From contig NZ_NXIF01000054.1 of NCBI RefSeq assembly GCF_002837275.1, positions 1-52,821 of the forward strand: 52,821 nucleotides of DNA, read 5' to 3'. The DNA is from Malaciobacter halophilus (GTDB lineage Bacteria > Campylobacterota > Campylobacteria > Campylobacterales > Arcobacteraceae). How positions within the stretch are numbered: the stretch's first letter is position 1; the number at the start of each line of letters is the position of its first letter. Under the pieces are notes generated by a model that saw only the letters and a program-made list of their open reading frames with translations, was not told where the DNA came from and made no database searches. Made by a program: the position numbers and the translations under genes. This document shows positions 45,035 to 52,821 of this stretch, one piece after another.

Positions 45035-46189
45035 ATGATGACAAAACAACTATTTCCTTTGGCCTTAGGAGGTCTTGGTATTGGAACAACTGAGTTTGTA
45101 ATAATGGGTTTACTACCAGATGTTGCAAATGATATAAATATTACAATTCCTGTTGCAGGACATCTTATTTCTGCATATGCATTTGGAGTGGTAATTGGAG
45201 CTCCTATTTTAGTAGCTCTTAGTGCAAAATTTCCACCTAAAAATGTTTTAATCACTTTTATGATTTTATTTACATTTTTTAATTTTTTATCAACTATTGC
45301 ACCTGATTATAATACGCTTATGATGGCAAGATTTTTTAGTGGTTTACCTCATGGAGCTTTTTTTGGAGTAGGAACTGTTGTTGCAGCAAAATTAGCCAAA
45401 GAAGGTAAAGCAGCACAAGCAATTGCATCTATGTTTACAGGCTTAACTCTTGCAAATTTAGCTATGGTACCTATTGTTACATATATAGGACATCACTATC
45501 ATTGGAGATATGCTTTTGGTATTGTTTCACTAATTGGTATTCTTACAATAGTTTGTTTATATAAATATCTTCCAAAACAAGAAGTATTAAGAACTGTAAC
45601 TTTTAAAGAAGAATTAGAGTTTTTTAAAACAATAAAAGCTTGGCACATACTATTAATTGTAGCTATTGGATTTGGAGGCTTATTTGCATGGTTTAGTTAT
45701 ATTGCTCCTTTACTAATTCATGTTTCAAATTTTGATGAAGGAAATGTTTCTTATCTTATGATTGTAGCAGGTGCTGGTATGGTTGTAGGAAATATTTTAG
45801 GAGGAAATCTTGCAGATAAAAAAAATCCAATTAAAGTATCAATATTTTTACTATCAAGCATGGTAATAGCCTTAAATTTAGTTTTCTTCTTCTCATCAAT
45901 TCAAATTATTTCTATAATATTAACATTCATTTGTGGAGCTTTGGCTATGTCAATTGGAGCTCCCATTAACATGATTATGCTAAATAGTGCAAAACACTCA
46001 GCTATGCTAGGTGCTGCATTTTTACAAGCTGCATTTAATGTTGCAAACTCATTAGGTGCTTTTTTTGGAGGAATTCCTTTATTTTGGGGATTAGATTATA
46101 ATTATCCTTCATTAGTTGGAGCTTTTATGGCTTTAATTGGTGCAATTTTGTGTACAATATTTCTAAAAAAATATAATTTTAAAGGATAA
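45035..46189 (+). CDS. MFS transporter, AraJ-like drug/sugar exporter family
   Basis: 384 residues with about twelve hydrophobic segments and a short loop with charged residues after segment 2 (LSAKFPPKNV) as in the DHA1 family. The N-terminus LALGGLGIGTTEFVIMGLLP with its TTEF motif is characteristic of AraJ/YdhP-type exporters. It sits in the inner membrane and is likely proton-driven; the substrate cannot be told. A second ATG lies one codon after the first. The hydrolase that follows is in the same frame, 3 bases on. Confidence 0.88.
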   Translation: MMTKQLFPLALGGLGIGTTEFVIMGLLPDVANDINITIPVAGHLISAYAFGVVIGAPILVALSAKFPPKNVLITFMILFTFFNFLSTIAPDYNTLMMARFFSGLPHGAFFGVGTVVAAKLAKEGKAAQAIASMFTGLTLANLAMVPIVTYIGHHYHWRYAFGIVSLIGILTIVCLYKYLPKQEVLRTVTFKEELEFFKTIKAWHILLIVAIGFGGLFAWFSYIAPLLIHVSNFDEGNVSYLMIVAGAGMVVGNILGGNLADKKNPIKVSIFLLSSMVIALNLVFFFSSIQIISIILTFICGALAMSIGAPINMIMLNSAKHSAMLGAAFLQAAFNVANSLGAFFGGIPLFWGLDYNYPSLVGAFMALIGAILCTIFLKKYNFKG

Positions 46190-46192
46190 AAA

Positions 46193-46945
46193 ATAAATAT
46201 AAATTATAAAAAAATAGGCATAGGAGAAAAAGTAGTTTTTTTCTTGCATGAACTTATGGGTGATTGTAGAAATTATGAAGCAATACTTCCATATTTAAAT
46301 ACAAAAGAGTTTTCATACTATTTTATTGACTTACGTGGATATGGTCTTTCAAAAAATATAAAAGGTATTTTTAATAGTAGTGAAGCAATAACTGATATTT
46401 TAAAAATTATAAAAAATGAAAACTTAAAAAAAATAAATCTAGTAGGCCACTCCATGTCAGCTTTAATTGCACAAAAATTTGCAATAAACTATCAAGACTA
46501 TCTGCAAACTCTAATCTTAGTAACTCCTGTTAAAGCAAGTGGTGTAAAAGTAAATGAACAAACAAAACAAAAACTTTTACAACAAATGCAATATGAAAAC
46601 AAAATTGAAGAAGTTATATTAGCATCAAGCAAAAGATACAATCAAACATGGGTAGATTATAGAATAAATATGGCTTATACCTCATCTACAAAAGAAGCAA
46701 GATTATCTTACATGAGAATGTATTTACAAGAGGATTATTCAAAAGAGGCTTTTAATATAACAATACCTGTAAAAGCTATTGTTGGAAAATATGACTTTGT
46801 AACTTTTAGTAAACTTGCTATTAAAAAAGATTTTGAAAAGTGGTATAAAGACTTAGAAATTATAGAGTTTGAAGAAGCAGGACACTACCCAATGCTAGAG
46901 TGCCCTATACTATTTGCTTCTAAAATTGAAACTTTATGTAATTAA
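46193..46945 (+). CDS. Alpha/beta hydrolase, apparent ATA start
   Basis: The fold is complete only if translation begins upstream of the first TTG (46244): in frame before it the codons read INYKKIGIGEKVVFFLHELMGD, reported here as INYKKIGIGEKVVFF plus LHELMGD, which is the first strand and the oxyanion-hole turn of the family. The only possible start after the transporter stop with a ribosome site is ATA at 46193, 6 bases after AAAGGA. The rest has the nucleophile elbow GHSMS, the Asp in GKYDFVT and the His in EAGHYPML. It would hydrolyse a small ester or similar; substrate unknown. Its end overlaps the convergent DUF234 gene by 12 bases. Confidence 0.8.
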   Translation: MNINYKKIGIGEKVVFFLHELMGDCRNYEAILPYLNTKEFSYYFIDLRGYGLSKNIKGIFNSSEAITDILKIIKNENLKKINLVGHSMSALIAQKFAINYQDYLQTLILVTPVKASGVKVNEQTKQKLLQQMQYENKIEEVILASSKRYNQTWVDYRINMAYTSSTKEARLSYMRMYLQEDYSKEAFNITIPVKAIVGKYDFVTFSKLAIKKDFEKWYKDLEIIEFEEAGHYPMLECPILFASKIETLCN

Positions 46946-47812
46946 AGCTTTTAAACTTTTTACAGTAAAGAGTTTTAGTTCTTCTGATTTTTGTGCTTTT
47001 AATTCATTTGAAAAACCATTTTTTGAAAAAAGTACAAAAATATCACTTTTTACTCCTAAAGATGAACAAGAATCTTTTAATTGATTTAATTGACTTGTTT
47101 TCATCTTTGAATTATTATATTTGCTTAAAGCAACAATAGTCTTATCTTCTTTAGTTTTTGCAACTATTTGAAGCTCATCTTTTGTTTCATTCCAAAAACT
47201 TCCAATAGTTACTATTTCATCTTTATAAAAAAGTTTTAAATACTCTTCACAAAGTTGCTCAAAAACCAAATCCATAAACTGCATTTGATAATTACTAAAT
47301 TTTTCAAAAAACTCATCATAACTATTTTTTGAAATTCCTTTATATAAAGGGGAAACAAATGCAAACCAAAATCTTAGAAATGGTGTACTAAAAAGTAATT
47401 TAGTATTTTTGTTAGACAGTTTAACATAAGTATCTAAAAGTTTTATAGGCTCTTGTTTTTTAATTAATTTTAACTCTTCTAAATCTTCAAGAGATTCAAA
47501 ATCCTCTTCATACTCTAAAGATGCTCTTTTGAAAGTTGTACTAACTCTTCTGTCCCCTAAAGCAACTCCTGTTAATATTTTATGATATATACCATCATTT
47601 TTAGTAAGCTTTTGTATATGAGCTTGAATCTTATCATATTGAGTTAAAATATGTCTTGTGATTAAAGTTCCCAATGGTTTTGAGGTATCTACTTTAATAT
47701 CTAAACCACCAAAGACTGCGAAATAATTTACAGCTGTTTGCATATCTTTTGGTTTATTTATTTCACAAAATATTTGAAATTGTTCTTTTAATGTTTTATC
47801 ACTTAGTATAAT
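46934..47812 (-). CDS. DUF234-type protein (nuclease-like C-terminal domain), start uncertain
   Basis: 269 residues from the first ATG (47743). The C-terminal part has LRFWFAFVSPLYKGISKN, then a FEQLCEEYL helix and IGSFWNETKDELQIVAKTKE with IVALSKYNNSKM, which match DUF234, a restriction-endonuclease-like domain usually found at the end of archaeal-type ATPases; here the ATPase part is absent. Upstream of the ATG the frame continues with LSDKTLKEQFQIFCEINKPK, which looks like protein; AAGG lies 7 bases before an ATT at 47812, so I place a tentative start there. The function is unknown. Confidence 0.65.
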   Translation of the reverse strand: MILSDKTLKEQFQIFCEINKPKDMQTAVNYFAVFGGLDIKVDTSKPLGTLITRHILTQYDKIQAHIQKLTKNDGIYHKILTGVALGDRRVSTTFKRASLEYEEDFESLEDLEELKLIKKQEPIKLLDTYVKLSNKNTKLLFSTPFLRFWFAFVSPLYKGISKNSYDEFFEKFSNYQMQFMDLVFEQLCEEYLKLFYKDEIVTIGSFWNETKDELQIVAKTKEDKTIVALSKYNNSKMKTSQLNQLKDSCSSLGVKSDIFVLFSKNGFSNELKAQKSEELKLFTVKSLKALIT

Positions 47813-47828
47813 TGTAAAGCCTTTTTAT

Positions 47829-48278
47829 TTATTTTTTATATTTTTGAAAAAAATTGTTTAATTGGTTTGCAAAGTTTTGTGCATCTTTTTGAGTAAAAGG
47901 TGCTGGTCCTTTTGTAACCTCTCCACTATCGCGTATTTCTTGCATTAGATTTCTAATTGCAAGGCACTCTTTTATATTATCTTGTGTGTACTCTAAGCTT
48001 CTGTGGTCTATTGCGTGGGCTTGTTTTTGTATAACTCTATTTGCAAGAGGAATATCAGCAGTGATAACTAAATCATCTTTTTGTAAAAGCTCAACTATTT
48101 TATCATCTGCTTCATCAGCTCCTTGCTCTACTATCATATAACTTATATTTAAAGATTTGCCAATATTTATTTTTTTATTTGCTATTACAATAGTTTGTAA
48201 GCCCAATCTTTCAATTGCTCTTAAAAGAATTGGCTTTAAAAGGTTAGGGAAAGCATCCCCATCTACATATAAAATCAT
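47829..48278 (-). CDS. YaiI/YqxD-family protein (DUF188)
   Basis: 149 residues of UPF0178: MILYVDGDAFPNLLKPIL at the N-terminus, VEQGADEADDKIVEL and VITADIPLANRVI in the middle, and GPAPFTQKDAQNF near the end. The fold is PIN-like and the function is not established. Its ATG shares a base with the stop of the YwbE gene. Confidence 0.92.
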   Translation of the reverse strand: MILYVDGDAFPNLLKPILLRAIERLGLQTIVIANKKINIGKSLNISYMIVEQGADEADDKIVELLQKDDLVITADIPLANRVIQKQAHAIDHRSLEYTQDNIKECLAIRNLMQEIRDSGEVTKGPAPFTQKDAQNFANQLNNFFQKYKK

Positions 48279-48469
48279 TATAAAATCTCTTGAACTCTTC
48301 CTACTTGTCCATCTTGTAATCTTACTTTAATTCCATGGGGATGAAAAGAGGAGTTTGTTAATATATCTTTTACAATACCTTTTGTAAGTTTTTTACTTCT
48401 TTGGTCTTGTTTTAAAACAATATTTACACACATTCCTTGTTTTATATCAAATCTTTTTTTATTATCCAT
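48278..48469 (-). CDS. YwbE-family protein (DUF2196)
   Basis: 63 residues: IKQGMCVNIVLKQDQRSKKL, then GIVKDILTNSSFHPHGIKVR and a final QVGRVQEIL. This is the whole small family, probably an SH3-like beta barrel. Function unknown. It precedes the YaiI gene with a shared base and follows the next gene by 3 bases. Confidence 0.9.
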   Translation of the reverse strand: MDNKKRFDIKQGMCVNIVLKQDQRSKKLTKGIVKDILTNSSFHPHGIKVRLQDGQVGRVQEIL

Positions 48470-48472
48470 GTT

Positions 48473-48964
48473 TTAACTTTTTTTATATTTTAATATATCT
48501 TTTACAAAATTTATATTGTAAAAAAAGATTATTTTAAATAGAAGTGATATTTTTATCTCATCTTCATTAGAAGTATCAATTATTGAAAGATTAAATCCTT
48601 CACCATCAGCTTTATTTTTAGGTCTTATTTCAAGCTTTATAGGTTTTAATGTTTTCATCATATTTATTGTATTTTTTTTAGCTTTTGGTTTTAAAGCTTG
48701 GAAAAACTCTTTATCTTTTTCTTCAAGTTTCATTGTTTCATATAATAAAACTAAAGTATCTTTATAAATAGTTTTATTCCAAGTTATTTTTCCTTTACTA
48801 TAATGAAAAGCTGCACTTTTATTCAAAAGTGGATTACTTTTTTGTTCTTTTATATCTTCAATAAGTTGCAAAAAGAAGTTTATACCTCCAAGACTATTTG
48901 AAAAAGTTGTAATTTTCTCATATAAATAATCTTTTGTTTCTTCATTTAAATCTTTAAATTTCAT
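48473..48964 (-). CDS. Hypothetical protein, unrecognised
   Basis: 163 residues, mixed alpha and beta, rich in Lys, with no signal peptide. A central ALKPKAKKNTINMMKTLKP and a C-terminal hydrophobic stretch ISLLFKIIFFYNINFVKDIL stand out. I recognise no family. It is the first gene of a three-gene run with the YwbE and YaiI genes, 3 bases apart, so it is probably expressed with them. Confidence 0.65.
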   Translation of the reverse strand: MKFKDLNEETKDYLYEKITTFSNSLGGINFFLQLIEDIKEQKSNPLLNKSAAFHYSKGKITWNKTIYKDTLVLLYETMKLEEKDKEFFQALKPKAKKNTINMMKTLKPIKLEIRPKNKADGEGFNLSIIDTSNEDEIKISLLFKIIFFYNINFVKDILKYKKS

Positions 48965-49010
48965 TGTACTCCAATTGTTTTTCTGAAAGTATATCTAAAT
49001 ATTTGCAAAA

Positions 49011-49937
49011 TTACTTTCTTATTGAAGTTGCAGTTAAAAATATATAGTTTTTTCCAGTAAGTGTAACTCTAAACTTTTTTTGTTGTAGATATTTTTTACA
49101 AAACATTACATCTTTATATAAAACTGACATCTCTGAAAAAGAGTAATTTTTTGCTCTTGCTCCATAAATCATCTGTCCATCATGCCACCTACAATTTGGA
49201 AAACCTAAAATAATTGAAGAGTCTTTAAGCATACTATTTTGATAAATTTTCATAAAAGTTTCGTTAAAATTAATAGTTGAACTTTGAAGTGTTCCTATAC
49301 TAATTACTAAATCAAATCTTCCTAAATTCAAACTATCTAAATTATTAATATCATGCACAAAAAAACTAACATTTTTATACTCTTTAAACTTCTGTTTTGC
49401 AAGTTCTATTGCGCTTTGACTATAATCAATTCCTACAAACTCAATTTCATCAAAGTTTTCACAAAGTTGCTTTATTATTTCAAACTCCCCTGCACTATTT
49501 ACACCTAAATTTAAAACTCTTTTTTTAGTTTTAATTTTAACGTTTTCTAAACACTTTATATAATTTATTAAAAAATCTGGCTCTTCATTTTTATTTATTT
49601 GACTAAAAGTTGAAGAAACACCATATTTTTCATTATGTACTTGATTTTTATGAAAACTTCTATTTTTATCTATTTTTTTAAGTGTAAGTTGTATTGTTTC
49701 TTTAGTAAGTATTTTAGGAGTTAATAGTTTGCACTCAAGCAAACATGCTAAATCCACATAAGAGCTAAAACCTCTATATATATAACTTTTATTATTAATT
49801 TCTAATATTCTACCCGCATAACATGAGTCTAAAAAATCTGGATTTAGAACAGAAAAACTTACCTCAGATGAAGTATTTAGAAGCTTATTTAAAATATTAT
49901 ATATCTCAAACATGCTCTTATTTGAAAAATCGTGCAT
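49011..49937 (-). CDS. Class I SAM-dependent methyltransferase
   Basis: 308 residues. A 125-residue N-terminal region of unknown type precedes a Rossmann methyltransferase core: motif I is VLNLGVNSAGEFEII (an unusual form of D-x-G-x-G-x-G), then FVGIDYSQSAIELAKQKF, VSFFVHDINNL and FDLVISIGTLQSS. It methylates some unknown acceptor, perhaps small molecules. It stands alone: 46 bases of AT-rich DNA on either side. Motif I departs from the consensus, so SAM binding is probable but not certain. Confidence 0.78.
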   Translation of the reverse strand: MHDFSNKSMFEIYNILNKLLNTSSEVSFSVLNPDFLDSCYAGRILEINNKSYIYRGFSSYVDLACLLECKLLTPKILTKETIQLTLKKIDKNRSFHKNQVHNEKYGVSSTFSQINKNEEPDFLINYIKCLENVKIKTKKRVLNLGVNSAGEFEIIKQLCENFDEIEFVGIDYSQSAIELAKQKFKEYKNVSFFVHDINNLDSLNLGRFDLVISIGTLQSSTINFNETFMKIYQNSMLKDSSIILGFPNCRWHDGQMIYGARAKNYSFSEMSVLYKDVMFCKKYLQQKKFRVTLTGKNYIFLTATSIRK

Positions 49938-49983
49938 AGGTTCTCTTTATTTTTTGCAAATTATATAAAAGAAAAAATTAATG

Positions 49984-50802
49984 CTATCTATATGAAGCCT
50001 TAGATTTTTTGATTTGCATATCATGAAAGCCATTAAGTGACATGAACATTCTTATTTCTTTATCAATTGCTCTATTTTTAGGTCCTTTAATTACCTCAAC
50101 AATAGGAGCTATTTTATTTTGTCTATCGTCAAATTTTAGTTCAAAGTAAGGAATAATATTATCATGGCAAGTTCTAAATTTCATATTTGAAATGCTATTT
50201 TCAAAAGTATAACAACCTTTTTCTCTATTATTTGTAATAATAGGATTATGTATAACTCTTACTTCTTGCTCTTCTTTAAACAGTTCACTTTTAGATTTTG
50301 CAGCTAAGTTATTTATTTTAGTAATAGTTGCTTGACAAACTTTTTTAAAATATTCAAAATCTGTTTTTATTATACTACTATCAAGTGTTTCAATAGAGTC
50401 TAAAATCTCTTCAATTTGTCTATTTTGTTCCTCTTCACTATATAAAACCTTTGAAATTTTTATATTAGTTGCATTATCAAAATATTTTGAATTAAAGCCA
50501 ATAGCCATACCTTTACCATCATTTGCATAAGCACGCCATTGACTTAATAAATCTTGACCTTGAGAAAAAGAGGCCACATAAACTAAAGGATGTTGTTTTA
50601 AATACATCTGCTCAAAAAGTTCATATTTTGTAAAATTATGTTTTGTTGTTAGCTCTTTTATTCGCTTTGCTACTTTATCTTTTATCCAATGTATCTCTTT
50701 ATAGTCATTTAAATTATATATAGAACTTAACCATAAAGTTTTATTTTGTATTATAGCTTTAAATGAGTCAATATTACAATAATGATAAATAACATTGTTC
50801 AT
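49984..50802 (-). CDS. DUF2971-domain protein
   Basis: 272 residues. The family pattern is clear: VIYHYCNIDSFKAIIQNKTL at the N-terminus, LWLSSIYNLNDYKEIHW, then VYVASFSQGQDLLSQWRAYA and GKGMAIGFN. DUF2971 is of unknown biochemical role and is often found in accessory or defence-associated islands. No defence partner gene is visible nearby. It starts 10 bases after the N-acetyltransferase gene. Confidence 0.85.
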   Translation of the reverse strand: MNNVIYHYCNIDSFKAIIQNKTLWLSSIYNLNDYKEIHWIKDKVAKRIKELTTKHNFTKYELFEQMYLKQHPLVYVASFSQGQDLLSQWRAYANDGKGMAIGFNSKYFDNATNIKISKVLYSEEEQNRQIEEILDSIETLDSSIIKTDFEYFKKVCQATITKINNLAAKSKSELFKEEQEVRVIHNPIITNNREKGCYTFENSISNMKFRTCHDNIIPYFELKFDDRQNKIAPIVEVIKGPKNRAIDKEIRMFMSLNGFHDMQIKKSKASYR

Positions 50803-50812
50803 AGTAAACCTT

Positions 50813-51571
50813 TTATACTTGAATATTAAAATAGTCCCTTAATACTTCAGCTCTATTCTCTAAGCTTATTCCCCAAACTTTTTTATCATTCTGTTTTTTA
50901 TATGTTATCATATCATCAGTTAAAGTTATTCTTCCATCTCTTAATGCTTTTGTAACTAAAAGTGGTGCATGATTTGAAAACTGCTTATAATTATCTTCGT
51001 CTTTAAATACAGTTTCAAAATCTGAAACAGTTTTACCTTTTGTACAAAATTGATACCTTATTTGCCAACCTTTAGTTTTATGATTAAACATCAATGCATA
51101 TTCACCATTTGCACAAGGTTTTATTTGATACTGTACATTTTCACTCTCAACTATTGTATCTTCATCTAAAGCTAAAGGAACTCTTACATTTTGACCATTT
51201 GCAACATCAACTAAATACTCTTTATCTCCAATTGTCGCTAATAGTGCCAAATGAGGATAATCTGCACCTATATATGTCAAGTCCATAACCTTTGCAAAAA
51301 TCATTTTTGCATCATATCCTAACTGCTTTAATAAATAAACAAATAAAGTATTAGATTCATAACAAATTCCACCTCGATTATTACAAACTATTTTTTCATA
51401 GATTTTTAGTATATTTACAGAAAACTCTTTTTTAAAAATAAAATCTAAATTCTCATAAGGCACACTTAATATATAAGCTTCTTGTAGTCTTTTTAAGTTT
51501 TCATATGAAGGCTTTAATGATGAAGGTTCATCATCTATTCCAATTCTTTTTAGTATTTTTTCAATTTCCAT
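50813..51571 (-). CDS. Arylamine N-acetyltransferase
   Basis: 252 residues. The catalytic triad is visible at its usual places: C70 in RGGIC, H107 in ADYPHLAL and D122 in LVDVANG. The N-terminal YILSVPYENLDFIF is also typical of the NAT family. It acetylates aromatic amines or hydrazines from acetyl-CoA; the natural substrate here is unknown. It is followed closely by the DUF2971 gene. Confidence 0.92.
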   Translation of the reverse strand: MEIEKILKRIGIDDEPSSLKPSYENLKRLQEAYILSVPYENLDFIFKKEFSVNILKIYEKIVCNNRGGICYESNTLFVYLLKQLGYDAKMIFAKVMDLTYIGADYPHLALLATIGDKEYLVDVANGQNVRVPLALDEDTIVESENVQYQIKPCANGEYALMFNHKTKGWQIRYQFCTKGKTVSDFETVFKDEDNYKQFSNHAPLLVTKALRDGRITLTDDMITYKKQNDKKVWGISLENRAEVLRDYFNIQV

Positions 51572-51647
51572 GAATACTCCTAAACAAAAAAAGATTATAA
51601 CTGTCTTGTTAAAAAATTCTACTTAAATTCTAATTTATTGATATTTT

Positions 51648-52298
51648 TTAATTTAATTCTAATCCATTTTTATTTAGTGTATATACTGTGGGAGCTAGTT
51701 TTTGAATAAATGTTTTATGATGAGATACAATAATCATAGACTTTTTTATACTATTTAAAATATCTACAACTCTTTTTTCTGCACTACTATCTAAAGCATT
51801 TGTAGGCTCATCTAAAAGTAAAATTTTAGGTTCAGTTATTAATATAGAAGCAAGTGCAACAATCTTTTGTTCTCCTCCACTTAAATCAAATATTGTTCTA
51901 TCTTTTAAATGAGAAATATTCATACTTTCTAAAATATTTAAAGCTTTACAATAAGCCTCTTCTTTATTTATTCCTTTTGCTCTTAAATTAAACATAACAT
52001 CTTCAATTACAACAGGACATAAAAAATAGTCATTTACATCTTGTGGTAAATAACCTATGTCACTTCTAAACTTTTTATACTCTTTTTTTGAAGATATTTT
52101 ATTGTGAAATAATTCCAAATCACCTTTATAAGAGTACTCTAAACCTGCAATTACTCTTAAAAGTGTACTTTTACCTGCACCATTAGCACCAACAATCGCA
52201 ACTTTTTCTTCATGACCAACATTCAAATTAACATTTTCAAAAATTTTCTTTGAACTATTTTCATAACTAAGCTCTTTTAATGTTATTGAACAACTCAT
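51648..52298 (-). CDS. ABC transporter ATPase, energy-coupling factor (cobalt/nickel type)
   Basis: 216 residues: Walker A GANGAGKSTLLR (about residues 37-48), Q-loop GYLPQDVNDYF, signature LSGGEQKIVAL, Walker B KILLLDEPTNALD and H-loop IVSHH. The shortened, single-domain form fits CbiO/NikO/EcfA. Its ATG overlaps the stop of the transmembrane partner (ATGA). The substrate-binding component would lie further upstream, outside the window. Confidence 0.9.
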   Translation of the reverse strand: MSCSITLKELSYENSSKKIFENVNLNVGHEEKVAIVGANGAGKSTLLRVIAGLEYSYKGDLELFHNKISSKKEYKKFRSDIGYLPQDVNDYFLCPVVIEDVMFNLRAKGINKEEAYCKALNILESMNISHLKDRTIFDLSGGEQKIVALASILITEPKILLLDEPTNALDSSAEKRVVDILNSIKKSMIIVSHHKTFIQKLAPTVYTLNKNGLELN

Positions 52299-52821
52299 AA
52301 TATAACCTTTAAAACTACTACGATAAATATAAGTGAAGCTAAAATATAATCTCTTTTTGTAGTTTGAAATTCATCATTTAAATATATTTGCTTATTAAAC
52401 CCTCTAGCTTCAAAAGAGTCTTTTAATTTTTGTGATTTTTTTATAGATTTTACAAAAAGCATCCCTAATATATTACCAAAGGTATTATATGTAAACATAT
52501 TTGTTTTTGCACAAAAACCTCTAGCTTTTAAAGTATTTTTTATACTTTTAAAATCACTTGTTAAACTATCTATCATTTTTAAAGTAAAATAACTTGTAGA
52601 TACAAAACTACTTGGAAACTTTAGAGTATAAAATCCTCTTACAATATCATATCCTCTTGATTTATAGAAAATTGAAAGATTAAATAAAATAATCATATTT
52701 GTTCTAATATATATATTTATTGCTTCTTCATACTCTTTTTGAAATACAAGAAGTAATGCTAAAACAATAATAAAAATATTTAAATAAGCTAAGCTTTTAA
52801 ATATCTTTATTATTGAGTCTT
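52295..52821 (-). CDS. ECF transporter transmembrane component (CbiQ/EcfT), 5' end missing
   Basis: The frame is open to the window edge, giving at least 174 residues; the first in-window ATG at 52696 is internal. Two copies of the T-component signature appear, KARGF and EARGF, which couple to the ATPases, plus hydrophobic segments near the window edge (about LNIFIIVLALLLVF) and at the C-terminus (LASLIFIVVVLKVIL). It belongs with the ATPase that follows. Confidence 0.8.
   Translation of the reverse strand, partial: DSIIKIFKSLAYLNIFIIVLALLLVFQKEYEEAINIYIRTNMIILFNLSIFYKSRGYDIVRGFYTLKFPSSFVSTSYFTLKMIDSLTSDFKSIKNTLKARGFCAKTNMFTYNTFGNILGMLFVKSIKKSQKLKDSFEARGFNKQIYLNDEFQTTKRDYILASLIFIVVVLKVIL

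Noticed and set aside
45031-45255. Minus-strand open frame opposite the start of the MFS gene
   Set aside because: Shadow of the transporter; the plus-strand frame has the correct start, hydrophobic pattern and promoter.
47741-48278. Possible frameshift splitting one gene into the DUF234 and YaiI genes
   Set aside because: YaiI is complete by itself and unrelated; the DUF234 frame has its own stop upstream.
49984-51571. DUF2971 gene considered as part of a defence island
   Set aside because: No nuclease, helicase, toxin, restriction or reverse transcriptase partner is visible next to it; neighbours are metabolic genes.

Overview
The window looks like a chromosomal segment of a low-GC, marine-type Campylobacterota (epsilonproteobacterium), most likely the Arcobacter group. 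The evidence is the gene content and order. The run rimM, khpA, rpsP, ffh, rluA, waaA, a C4 zinc-ribbon FlgZ-like gene, a Nif3-like gene, glyQ, purE-like and a U32 peptidase matches, from memory, the Campylobacter jejuni Cj0700-Cj0712 and Helicobacter pylori HP0957-HP0960 neighbourhoods. The species cannot be fixed from the sequence alone. Start codons are often TTG, usually with a good Shine-Dalgarno.

Region 1 (1-21300, all minus strand) is a large flagellar and chemotaxis island. In transcription order it holds cheY, a CheZ-type phosphatase, flgF, flgB, fliF, fliG, fliH, fliN, flgD, two flgE-type hook genes, a small membrane coiled-coil gene, a periplasmic TPR gene, a FlaG-like gene, fliY, motA/pomA, motB/pomB, flgJ, a FlgN-like gene, a FlgA-like gene, flhF, flhG, a small membrane gene, fliE, flgC and the start of fliK, which runs off the window. 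Together they encode the rod, hook, hook cap, hook-length control, MS and C rings, stator, polar placement and the CheY switch signal. No fliA, flgM or fliM is seen where relatives carry them.

Region 2 (21301-23811, plus strand) starts from a divergent promoter region and holds flgG, a very basic repetitive protein and a single-pass membrane coiled-coil protein with a SPOR-like C-terminus.

Region 3 (23819-34000, minus strand) is housekeeping: ribosome maturation and SRP (rimM, khpA, rpsP, ffh), rRNA or tRNA pseudouridylation, Kdo transfer to lipid A, FlgZ-like, Nif3-like, glycyl-tRNA synthetase alpha, a PurE homologue that has lost both active-site histidines, a GT9-like protein and a U32 peptidase.

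Region 4 (34118-44773) holds a large chemoreceptor, an ankyrin-repeat protein on the opposite strand, recN, nadK and the fusA-rpsG-rpsL translation operon with a strong terminator.

Region 5 (45035-52821) is more accessory: an AraJ-like MFS exporter, an alpha/beta hydrolase and a DUF234 protein that both seem to need non-canonical starts, YaiI, YwbE, an unknown protein, a methyltransferase, a DUF2971 protein, an arylamine N-acetyltransferase and part of an ECF/Cbi-type ABC transporter.

The observations most worth following are: the CheZ with up to six peptides resembling CheY-binding motifs; the PurE-family protein without catalytic histidines in the normal purE locus; the chemoreceptor carrying tandem Cache, CZB and an EWESF tail; and repeated terminator-like hairpins built over stop codons. 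There is no gene-free stretch over 300 bases; the longest gaps (37059-37291 and 44774-45034) hold divergent promoters. No tRNA, rRNA, CRISPR array or insertion sequence was seen.
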